The position numbers and the translations under genes are program-made. From NCBI GenBank assembly GCA_030666035.1, contig DAOUYQ010000035.1, positions 1 through 7,877 of the forward strand: a DNA stretch of 7,877 nt, in the 5' to 3' direction. The notes beneath the pieces were generated by a model that had not been told where the DNA came from, made no database searches, and saw only the letters and a program-made list of their open reading frames with translations. The stretch comes from Microcaldota archaeon (GTDB taxonomy: Archaea > Micrarchaeota > Micrarchaeia > Anstonellales > Bilamarchaeaceae). Shown here one piece after another: positions 1-4,510 of this stretch. How positions within the stretch are numbered: the stretch's first letter is position 1; each line of letters begins with the position of its first letter.

Positions 1-34
1 GTGCAATTCGGTAAAGCCGATCAAACTCTGCCAT
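1..34 (-). CDS. AAA+ ATPase (AAA_14/DUF4143-like), second tandem copy, 5' end only
   Basis: Reading the minus strand from the ATG at 34 gives MAEFDRLYRIA, the same 11 residues that open the complete ATPase at 1292. The two 34-base stretches differ at four bases, all silent: GAT/GAC, TAC/TAT, CGA/AGA and ATT/ATC. Silent-only change suggests both copies have been kept as working protein starts, although the sample is very small. A TATA-like box at 54-63 sits about 25 nt upstream, as it does for the complete copy. The start lies inside the 3' end of the complete ATPase gene (stop codon at 21-23), so the two genes overlap by 14 bases in different frames. The rest of the gene is beyond the left edge, so whether it is intact cannot be seen. 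Confidence 0.75.
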   Translation of the reverse strand, partial: MAEFDRLYRIA

Positions 35-1292
35 ATGGTTTTATTGTGCATTCTATTTTTAAATACTTTACTTTGTTCAGACTTCCGACCATTTTTGCCT
101 GTTTTTGGTTGGTTTTCTGAACAAAACCAAGCACAACAAGATTTTCATCACTTAGCACAACCCCTTTTTTCCCCATAAGCTGGGCCCTGCTTTTTGCCTT
201 CCCCCCCACTTCGCAAATGAGCTCTTTGCCTTTAATATTTGCAAGGTAATCCGGATTCTTTCTCCCTTTCTTTGGAATCTGCAATGGAATTCCCAGGGCA
301 TTCATATGAAAAACAAAATATTCTTCCCTTAATGCGCCTTTTGCCGCATCATTCATAAGCTGTTCTGCGAATGCAACACGTATATTTGGATGGGAAAACA
401 ACAGTTTTATGGTCCCCTTTGCCGCTTCCTTTGGTTTTTTCCCCTCAACCGCACACAGTATCTCAAGTTCTTTTAGCATATTTACTGTTTCATATATTGT
501 GGATTTGGCATAGTTGCTCATATTCGAGAATGAGGTATAGCTAAATTCTCCCGGCCTGGAGAGTGAAAGAAAGCCAAGCAGCCTTTCGGCTACGTCTACT
601 TTGTTCCTTGTGAGGCTGAATTCAGCCAGTGCATCTTCATAAATCATCTTTTTAACCAGGGGAAATATCTGCTCTTTTGCTTCTATGGGGAATCCGCCAT
701 GAATAAGGTATTCGCCATAATATTTTTCTACTTCCGGATGTTCTGCCATCCATTGCATCGCCTTTTTCTTATCCAGCATTTCTGCAAAGCTTGCAGAATA
801 CCTCTTTCCGGTTTTGAGATATATAAATTCCCCAAATTCAAGAGGTGTAAGGCTTATCCCAATTGACCTCCTGCCCAGGGAGATATTTCCTTTCTTAATT
901 GCTGCAGTAGATGAGCCTGAAGCTACTATCCTTACGTTGAAACTATCATAGATATTTTTGAGCTCTTCTATCCAGCGCGGATATTTGTGAATCTCATCTA
1001 TGAATATGGTGGTATATCCCTGCCGGTATAAATTTTCTACCATGTCGTAAATGCGCTTGCTTCTTACCAGAACAGAATCTGCAGAAAAGTAAAATGCATT
1101 TTCAATTCTATTAAAAAGTTGCAGCATCAGGGTTGTTTTTCCCACTCCCCTTATCCCGGAGATAAGGGTTATCCCCTTTTTTCTTGCTTTGGTTACATGT
1201 TCTAACTCTGTGAACAGATAGCGTTTCCTGTAATTTTTTGCAATTGCTGCATTCTCAAGTGCGATTCTATAAAGCCGGTCAAACTCTGCCAT
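21..1292 (-). CDS. AAA+ ATPase of the AAA_14/DUF4143 (COG1373) family, complete copy
   Basis: Predicted 423-residue P-loop ATPase. The Walker A motif is GIRGVGKTT at residues 46-54. Walker B is IFIDEIH at 96-102, with D99 and E100. A sensor-like VASGSS lies at 123-128. The stretch LGRRSIGISLTPLEF (139-153) and YLIHGGFP (195-202) are typical of archaeal AAA_14/DUF4143 proteins. Residues about 230-285 look like a winged helix. Near the C-terminus, NPDYL (346-350) and ICEVGGK (359-365) resemble the D...ExxxK core of a restriction-like nuclease fold. The family is widespread and expanded in archaea. Its role is poorly known, so no substrate can be given. The ATG at 1292 is chosen because a TATA box is centred 26 nt upstream and the paralogue at 34 starts identically. 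The last residues, from about 389, are encoded within the repeated promoter element of the next copy, so the native C-terminus may have been replaced. Confidence 0.88.
   Translation of the reverse strand: MAEFDRLYRIALENAAIAKNYRKRYLFTELEHVTKARKKGITLISGIRGVGKTTLMLQLFNRIENAFYFSADSVLVRSKRIYDMVENLYRQGYTTIFIDEIHKYPRWIEELKNIYDSFNVRIVASGSSTAAIKKGNISLGRRSIGISLTPLEFGEFIYLKTGKRYSASFAEMLDKKKAMQWMAEHPEVEKYYGEYLIHGGFPIEAKEQIFPLVKKMIYEDALAEFSLTRNKVDVAERLLGFLSLSRPGEFSYTSFSNMSNYAKSTIYETVNMLKELEILCAVEGKKPKEAAKGTIKLLFSHPNIRVAFAEQLMNDAAKGALREEYFVFHMNALGIPLQIPKKGRKNPDYLANIKGKELICEVGGKAKSRAQLMGKKGVVLSDENLVVLGFVQKTNQKQAKMVGSLNKVKYLKIECTIKPYGRV
54..63 (-). promoter_or_regulatory. TATA-like box for the second ATPase copy
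   Basis: On the minus strand this reads TTTAAAAATA, centred about 25 nt before the ATG at 34. That spacing fits a leaderless archaeal transcript. The same element is present before the complete copy (1313-1322). It lies inside the coding sequence of the complete ATPase, so the promoter is embedded in the preceding gene. Confidence 0.6.
75..122. repeat. 48-bp imperfect inverted repeat, left copy
   Basis: The arms are 75-91 and 106-122, with a 14-base T-rich loop. The outer seven bases pair perfectly (GTTCAGA with TCTGAAC). Three central bases do not pair. The inner seven (CCGACCA with TGGTTGG) pair with one G.T mismatch. The partner copy at 1334-1381 has perfect inner and outer arms. The element lies just upstream of the TATA box, where an operator or activator site would sit. 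It is also translated as part of the C-terminus of the complete ATPase. Confidence 0.6.
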
Positions 1293-1312
1293 ACTGTTTT
1301 AGTGTTCTGTCC

Positions 1313-1322
1313 TATTTTTAAA
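1313..1322 (-). promoter_or_regulatory. TATA-like box for the complete ATPase gene
   Basis: Minus-strand TTTAAAAATA, centred about 26 nt upstream of the ATG at 1292. It is identical to the box before the second copy. It fits a leaderless start. Confidence 0.6.
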
Positions 1323-1333
1323 TGCTTTAGTTT

Positions 1334-1381
1334 GTTCAGAGTTCCGACCATTTTTGCCTGTTTTTGGTCGGTTTTCTGAAC
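1334..1381. repeat. 48-bp inverted repeat, right copy
   Basis: The arms 1334-1350 and 1365-1381 pair as 7 perfect, 3 unpaired and 7 perfect bases: GTTCAGA with TCTGAAC, and CCGACCA with TGGTCGG. The loop is 14 bases. It lies between the stop of the TPR gene and the TATA box of the ATPase gene, both on the minus strand. No T-tract follows on the minus strand, so it does not look like a terminator for the TPR gene. A protein-binding operator or a recombination-prone element is more likely. Confidence 0.65.
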
Positions 1382-1385
1382 AAAA

Positions 1386-1880
1386 TTAATTCTTGCCCTT
1401 AAGTTTCTTGAGAATAAGTTTCTTTTCCTTTTCCGGAATTGTGGGGTCATCCCTGAAGAAAGTATCAAAGAATCCCATTAGCATTTTTTTTGTTTTCGCT
1501 GGTTTTAGGGCGTATGCTTTTTTAAGGTGGCTGGAAGCCTTTCCATCGTTTAGGAACAGCAGCGCTACATAGAGCATAAAGTGGGATTCCGCATCCTTGC
1601 ACAATTCCAGCGATTTCTTCAGCTCTTCGGCTGCTTCCTTGAATTCAAAAAGCCCCATGTGGGACATGCTTTTTGCCTTATGGTATTTTTCCGTGCGTTT
1701 ACTATAGAGGGCACGCTCAAAGCACCTGAGGGCATACTCCTCATTTCCTTTCTCGTGCGCAACCATGCCCATCAGGAACCAGCCCTCAGGCTCATTGCGG
1801 TTTTTCTGGAGGCGTTTTCTTGCAGCTGCCCTAACTTCCTCCACTTTCCCGGCGCTCAGCTTTTTTAGGACTGATTCCAT
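1386..1880 (-). CDS. Small TPR-repeat protein
   Basis: Predicted 164-residue, Lys/Glu-rich helical protein with no signal peptide or membrane segment. Three tetratricopeptide-like repeats can be seen at about residues 31-61 (PEGWFLMGMVAHEKGN...), 64-94 (SMSHMGLFEFKEAAEELKKS) and 97-127 (ending LKKAYALKP). They show the usual small-residue and aromatic spacing. The ends are highly charged (KEKKLILKKLKGKN at the C-terminus). TPR domains bind partner proteins or peptides, but the partner is not evident. The reading frame stays open to an ATG at 1991, next to the tRNA gene. I prefer the ATG at 1880 because a TATA-like box is centred 26 nt upstream and the extra 37 residues would be read from the promoter. 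The stop codon abuts the repeat before the ATPase gene, so read-through into that gene is possible. Confidence 0.78.
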   Translation of the reverse strand: MESVLKKLSAGKVEEVRAAARKRLQKNRNEPEGWFLMGMVAHEKGNEEYALRCFERALYSKRTEKYHKAKSMSHMGLFEFKEAAEELKKSLELCKDAESHFMLYVALLFLNDGKASSHLKKAYALKPAKTKKMLMGFFDTFFRDDPTIPEKEKKLILKKLKGKN

Positions 1881-1901
1881 AATGTTAGCTTCTTCTTTAG
1901 G

Positions 1902-1910
1902 TTTTAAAAA
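1902..1910 (-). promoter_or_regulatory. TATA-like box for the TPR gene
   Basis: Minus-strand TTTTTAAAA, centred about 26 nt upstream of the ATG at 1880. This is the spacing seen before most genes here, and it decides the start chosen for the TPR protein. Confidence 0.55.
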
Positions 1911-1933
1911 GTATCTTACGCCTAAATACCTGC

Positions 1934-1958
1934 CTTCAAACTCTCTGCCAGTTTGAAG
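1934..1958. other. Perfect 9-bp inverted repeat between the TPR gene and tRNA-Gln
   Basis: CTTCAAACT (1934-1942) pairs perfectly with AGTTTGAAG (1950-1958) around a 7-base loop. It lies in the divergent gap, about 24 bases upstream of the TPR TATA box and 36 bases before the tRNA. It could be an operator for either gene or a structure in a tRNA precursor leader. No TATA box was found at the expected distance before the tRNA. Confidence 0.5.
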
Positions 1959-1994
1959 CGCTTGTGCCGCCGTTGGCGTGCACTTTGGCATATC

Positions 1995-2067
1995 AGCCCT
2001 GTAGTCTAGTGGTCAAGGACGCGGGACTTTGGATCCTGTAACCCCGGTTCGAATCCGGGCAGGGCTA
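1995..2067 (+). tRNA. tRNA-Gln(UUG)
   Basis: A 73-base cloverleaf can be folded by eye. The acceptor stem AGCCCTG (1995-2001) pairs with CAGGGCT (2060-2066), with discriminator A2067. The D stem GTCT (2004-2007) pairs with GGAC (2017-2020) and includes a G-T pair. The anticodon stem 2022-2026 pairs with 2034-2038, with loop CTTTGGA and anticodon TTG at 2029-2031, which reads CAA (glutamine). The T stem CCCGG (2043-2047) pairs with CCGGG (2055-2059) around the loop TTCGAAT. There is no intron, and CCA is not encoded, so it must be added by the nucleotidyltransferase. Archaea usually charge this tRNA through Glu-tRNA-Gln and the GatDE amidotransferase. Those genes are not in the window. Confidence 0.95.
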
Positions 2068-2074
2068 ATCAGGT

Positions 2075-2091
2075 GGGGGAAGTTTTCCCCC
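2075..2091 (+). other. G/C-rich hairpin downstream of tRNA-Gln
   Basis: GGGGGAA (2075-2081) pairs perfectly with TTCCCCC (2085-2091) around a 3-base loop, eight bases after the tRNA. No long T-run follows, so it is not a classic terminator, but it may mark or stabilise the precursor's 3' end. Confidence 0.4.
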
Positions 2092-2135
2092 CTTCTGGTA
2101 ACCAACCCCCCCTCAATTTGATGTGTCTATACATG

Positions 2136-2153
2136 TTAAACCATGAGGTTTAA
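2136..2153. promoter_or_regulatory. 18-bp palindrome upstream of the small basic protein gene
   Basis: TTAAACC (2136-2142) pairs perfectly with GGTTTAA (2147-2153) around ATGA. It lies about 20 bases upstream of the likely TATA box at 2171-2178, where a transcription-factor dimer site would be expected. Its right half also contains a TTTAAAAA sequence that could serve as an alternative TATA box. Confidence 0.4.
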
Positions 2154-2170
2154 AAACCCTTCCCTACCCA

Positions 2171-2178
2171 ATATAAAC
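2171..2178 (+). promoter_or_regulatory. TATA-like box for the small basic protein gene
   Basis: ATATAAAC, centred about 26 nt upstream of the ATG at 2200. This supports that start and a leaderless transcript. Confidence 0.5.
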
Positions 2179-2199
2179 AGTTAAGTTGAATGTGATATT

Positions 2200-2472
2200 A
2201 TGCCAGTGCAGAAGAAAAAAAGCAAAAAGCTCTCTATTGTTCCAAAAAGGACAGAACCGGCACTTACATCCAGTTATGCTATTGAGAATGTACGGAATTC
2301 AGTTCGGGTTGCAGAGCAGGCAGACAACCACTACCGTTATGCAGTGCATGCGCAGAAGGATGTGGAGCTTACCCATAAATGGGAATCCCTCCCGATATAT
2401 CATCATGGGGACCAATTGCCCCGAATGGAACTTTTTAAGAATTTTAAGAAAACATTAAACAAGGTTCTCTAG
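2200..2472 (+). CDS. Small basic protein of unknown function
   Basis: Predicted 90 residues; family not recognised. The N-terminus is strongly basic, with seven Lys/Arg in the first 17 residues (KKKSKK at 5-10). The middle (about 28-64) is polar and probably helical, ending in a Trp-containing segment. Next comes YHHGD (67-71), then a basic amphipathic tail, FKNFKKTLNKVL. There is no cysteine, signal peptide or membrane segment. The basic ends could suit nucleic-acid binding, but that is only a guess. The ATG at 2200 has a TATA box at the usual spacing. A T7 tract follows the stop directly, so the gene looks like a single transcription unit. An overlapping frame starting at 2186 is less plausible because it reads as a shadow. 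Confidence 0.65.
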   Translation: MPVQKKKSKKLSIVPKRTEPALTSSYAIENVRNSVRVAEQADNHYRYAVHAQKDVELTHKWESLPIYHHGDQLPRMELFKNFKKTLNKVL

Positions 2473-2479
2473 TTTTTTT
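2473..2479 (+). terminator. T7 tract after the small basic protein gene
   Basis: Seven consecutive T residues directly follow the TAG at 2470-2472. Archaeal RNA polymerase can stop at such U-tracts without a hairpin. The convergent GMP synthase gene ends four bases further on. Confidence 0.5.
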
Positions 2480-2482
2480 GCA

Positions 2483-3439
2483 CTATTCCATCTCTATTGT
2501 TCCAGGCGGCTTATTCGTAATATCATAAACTACTCTTCCAGCTCCTGTTACTTCATTTGTAATCCTGGTGGAAATCGCCCCAAGCACTTCATGCGGAATT
2601 TTGGAGAAATTCGCAGTCATTCCATCCAGGCTCCTCACTGCCCGCACAACAATTGTATATTTATAGATTCGCTCATCCCCTGCAACCCCAACGGTTTTTG
2701 TAGGCAAAACCGCGGCAAAATACTGCCAGGGCCGCTCCATAAGCTCTTTAGCTGCAGCAGTGTCAATTTCTTCTTCAACTATTGCACAGGCTTCGCGCAC
2801 AATATCTAGCCTTTCCCTTGTGATTTCCCCAACTACGCGCACGGCCAAAGCAGGGCCCGGAAACGGCTGCCGCTCGTAAACATGCCTCGGAAGCCCCAAC
2901 TCTTTTCCAACAAGGCGCACTTCATGCTTGTAAAGTTCCCTGAGTGGCTCGCAGAGTTTTAATCCCATTTCTTCCGGAAGCCCCCCCACATTGTGGTGGC
3001 TTTTAATTAGGTCGCGCCCTGCACCTCCACTTTCAATCCAGTCTGGTGCAATGGTTCCCTGTATGAGCATTTCTGCGCCACTCTTCTTTGCGTTCTCTTC
3101 AAAAACACGGATAAACAATTCCCCGATAATTTTCCTTTTTTCTTCCGGGTCGGAAACACCCATAAGCTTCCCAATGAACCGCTCTGATTCATCCACCACC
3201 GTGAGCGGAACCCCTGCTTTTTCTGCAGCTTCTTTTACAATCTGCGTTTCATTTTTCCTCATGAATCCAGTATCCACAAAAATTGCAGTGAGCTGCCCAG
3301 GGGCTGCTTTTGCTGCGAGGGCTGCAGCAACCATTGAGTCTACTCCCCCGGAAACTGCAATAACTGCTTTTTTCTCCCCAACCTTTTCTTTAATTTCTTC
3401 AACTGCTTCTGGAATGAATGTTTCTGGATTAAATGCCAT
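2483..3439 (-). CDS. guaAB: GMP synthase (glutamine-hydrolysing) subunit B, ATP-pyrophosphatase subunit
   Basis: Predicted 318 residues. It adenylates XMP and, with ammonia from a separate glutaminase subunit, makes GMP, the last step of de novo guanine nucleotide synthesis. The PP-loop SGGVDS is at residues 30-35. Further family motifs are VDTGFMRKNE (55-64), GTIAPD (128-133), KSHHNVGGLP (146-155) and QPFPGPAL (191-198). The C-terminal dimerisation/XMP-binding part ends in KPPGTIEME (310-318). There is no glutamine amidotransferase domain. This matches the two-subunit archaeal arrangement, and subunit A is not in the window. The family usually ends KPPGTIEWE, so Met replaces Trp here. The ATG at 3439 has a TATA-like box 25 nt upstream. 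The gene is divergent from the SPFH gene and convergent with the small basic protein gene. Confidence 0.96.
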   Translation of the reverse strand: MAFNPETFIPEAVEEIKEKVGEKKAVIAVSGGVDSMVAAALAAKAAPGQLTAIFVDTGFMRKNETQIVKEAAEKAGVPLTVVDESERFIGKLMGVSDPEEKRKIIGELFIRVFEENAKKSGAEMLIQGTIAPDWIESGGAGRDLIKSHHNVGGLPEEMGLKLCEPLRELYKHEVRLVGKELGLPRHVYERQPFPGPALAVRVVGEITRERLDIVREACAIVEEEIDTAAAKELMERPWQYFAAVLPTKTVGVAGDERIYKYTIVVRAVRSLDGMTANFSKIPHEVLGAISTRITNEVTGAGRVVYDITNKPPGTIEME

Positions 3440-3459
3440 ATATTGATTTTGGGGATACT

Positions 3460-3468
3460 TATTTTAAA
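3460..3468 (-). promoter_or_regulatory. TATA-like box for GMP synthase subunit B
   Basis: Minus-strand TTTAAAATA, centred 25 nt upstream of the ATG at 3439. It lies in an 89-bp divergent gap shared with the SPFH gene promoter. Confidence 0.55.
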
Positions 3469-3498
3469 GACAAATCCTTAGCCTCAAGCATAAAAGGT

Positions 3499-3507
3499 AA
3501 TAAAAAG
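3499..3507 (+). promoter_or_regulatory. TATA-like box for the SPFH gene
   Basis: AATAAAAAG, centred about 26 nt upstream of the ATG at 3529. This favours that ATG over an in-frame ATG at 3433, which overlaps the divergent GMP synthase gene. Confidence 0.5.
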
Positions 3508-3528
3508 CAAATCTATCAAGATAAGTGC

Positions 3529-4419
3529 ATGTTTCCTATATTATTCATCGATGCAGCAACTATTGTGGTCTGTGCTCCGATTGTTGCAATTCTGGCAATT
3601 TTTGTAATTATGGTAAACCTGAAGGTAGTTAGGCCCGTGGAAAAGGTTCTCGTTGAGAGATTCGGCAAATTCAATAGGGTAGCTGAACCAGGGCTATTGG
3701 TGTTAATTCCATTTATGGAACGGGCGGTCAAAGTCCCCACTACTGAGCTCAGGGTGGATGTAGATGAGCAGACCGTCATTACAAGGGACAATCTCAATGC
3801 CAATGTGGATACTGTTGTATACTACAAGATTAATGATGTCAAAAAAGCAATTTACAACATTGATAGCTACCGGGCTGCAATTCCCTCCCTTGCCCAGACC
3901 ACCCTTAGGGCAATAATGGGCAAGATGAGCCTTACCGAAGCAAATGAAAACAGGCAGAAAATCAATCGGTCCGTTGAATCAGAGCTGGATAAAGAGACAG
4001 ATCAATGGGGGATAGATATAATCAGGGTTGAACTGCAGAAGATTGACCCTCCCCAGGATGTGCAACAAGCAATGAATAATGTCGTTAAGGCAGAAAACGA
4101 GAAAATTTCCTCAAAAGACCTTGCAATGGCAGCTGAAATAAGGGCTGATGGTGAAAAGAGGGCTTCTATCAAGGTTGCTGAGGGTGAGGCCAAGGCAATT
4201 GAATTAAGGGCACATGCAAGGGCAGAAGCAATTAAATCCATAAACGAATCCGCCCAAAAGTACTTCAAAGGCGATGCCCAGGCACTAAAAAAGCTTGAAG
4301 TTGCTGAAAAGGCTTTGGGCAGGAATACGAAGTATGTAATTCCAAAGGGAACAGACCTCTCGATGATAATTTCAGACATAGCAGGAGTCCTTCCCATAGA
4401 TAAAAAGAAGAAGCCTTAG
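3529..4419 (+). CDS. SPFH/band-7 (stomatin-like) membrane protein
   Basis: Predicted 296-residue stomatin/prohibitin-family scaffold anchored in the cytoplasmic membrane. One hydrophobic segment (about residues 4-29) is followed by the SPFH domain. Typical motifs include RPVEKVLVERFGKF (35-48), the turn GLLVLIPFMERAVKVP (55-70), DNLNANVDTVVYYKI (87-101) and WGIDIIRVELQKIDPP (160-175). An Ala/Glu-rich coiled coil follows at about 185-245 (KAENEKISSKDLAMAAEIRA and onward), which drives oligomerisation. The chain ends KKKKP. Family members organise membrane microdomains and often pair with an NfeD protein or a membrane protease. Neither is next to this gene. The chosen start gives a normal stomatin N-terminus right before the membrane segment; a longer frame from 3433 would add 32 polar residues. 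Confidence 0.92.
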   Translation: MFPILFIDAATIVVCAPIVAILAIFVIMVNLKVVRPVEKVLVERFGKFNRVAEPGLLVLIPFMERAVKVPTTELRVDVDEQTVITRDNLNANVDTVVYYKINDVKKAIYNIDSYRAAIPSLAQTTLRAIMGKMSLTEANENRQKINRSVESELDKETDQWGIDIIRVELQKIDPPQDVQQAMNNVVKAENEKISSKDLAMAAEIRADGEKRASIKVAEGEAKAIELRAHARAEAIKSINESAQKYFKGDAQALKKLEVAEKALGRNTKYVIPKGTDLSMIISDIAGVLPIDKKKKP

Positions 4420-4425
4420 CTTTCT

Positions 4426-4458
4426 GCAGGAATTTCCTGCCTTTATTTTTTCCCTTTT
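4426..4458 (+). terminator. Hairpin plus T-rich tract after the SPFH gene
   Basis: GCAGGAA (4426-4432) pairs with TTCCTGC (4434-4440) around one central base. Runs of T follow (4442-4451 and 4455-4458). It begins seven bases after the TAG at 4417-4419, in the position of an intrinsic terminator, and separates this unit from the endonuclease Q promoter. Confidence 0.55.
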
Positions 4459-4481
4459 ATTATGCGAGAATAGCCATTTCT

Positions 4482-4490
4482 TTTAAAAAT
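4482..4490 (+). promoter_or_regulatory. TATA-like box for endonuclease Q
   Basis: TTTAAAAAT, centred 25 nt upstream of the ATG at 4511, supporting that start. Confidence 0.55.
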
Positions 4491-4510
4491 GACGCTATGG
4501 AAATGAGAGT

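Larger units (their letters stand above)
1..126 (-). repeat. Direct repeat, left copy: inverted repeat + TATA + ATPase start
   Basis: This stretch matches 1259-1386 over its whole length. The part from 54 to 126 differs from its partner at only four bases (65, 71, 82 and 110), and the first 34 bases differ at four. The spacer 35-53 between the start codon and the TATA box is more diverged and carries a one-base length difference. Similarity stops abruptly after 126. The repeat spans the ATPase promoter region and first 11 codons, and it also encodes the last codons of the complete ATPase gene. Confidence 0.85.
1259..1386 (-). repeat. Direct repeat, right copy: inverted repeat + TATA + ATPase start
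   Basis: This is the partner of 1-126, offset by 1,258-1,259 bases, about one ATPase gene length. It covers the first 11 codons of the complete ATPase, its TATA box and the inverted repeat, and ends at the stop codon of the TPR gene (1386-1388). Read in the ATPase C-terminal frame it still gives FVQKTDQKQAKMVGTLNKLK, close to the C-terminus of the complete copy. It could therefore be the remnant of a third copy's 3' end, or simply promoter DNA that became coding in the copy at 21-1292. Confidence 0.85.

Noticed and set aside
1..1386. Insertion sequence or transposon ends flanking the ATPase
   Set aside because: The two repeats are direct copies of promoter plus gene start, no transposase is present and no target-site duplication was seen. 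Tandem gene duplication explains them better.
1202..1468. An 88-codon minus-strand frame over the ATPase start and repeat
   Set aside because: It shadows the ATPase N-terminus and TPR C-terminus in another frame. Only its middle part reflects the repeated ATPase tail sequence.
1881..1991. Extending the TPR protein by 37 residues to an ATG at 1991
   Set aside because: The extension reads through the TATA-like box at 1902-1910 and the 9-bp hairpin, and abuts the tRNA gene. The ATG at 1880 has the usual promoter spacing.
2075..2091. Classic hairpin terminator for tRNA-Gln
   Set aside because: The stem is perfect but is followed by CTTCTGG rather than a T-run, so it is listed only as a hairpin.
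2186..2458. Overlapping plus-strand frame offset from the small basic protein
   Set aside because: It covers the same stretch in another frame, with Cys/Arg-rich shadow composition, and its start does not fit the TATA spacing.
3433..3528. Extending the SPFH protein by 32 residues to an ATG at 3433
   Set aside because: The extra part overlaps the divergent GMP synthase start, covers both TATA boxes and is polar, unlike a stomatin N-terminus.
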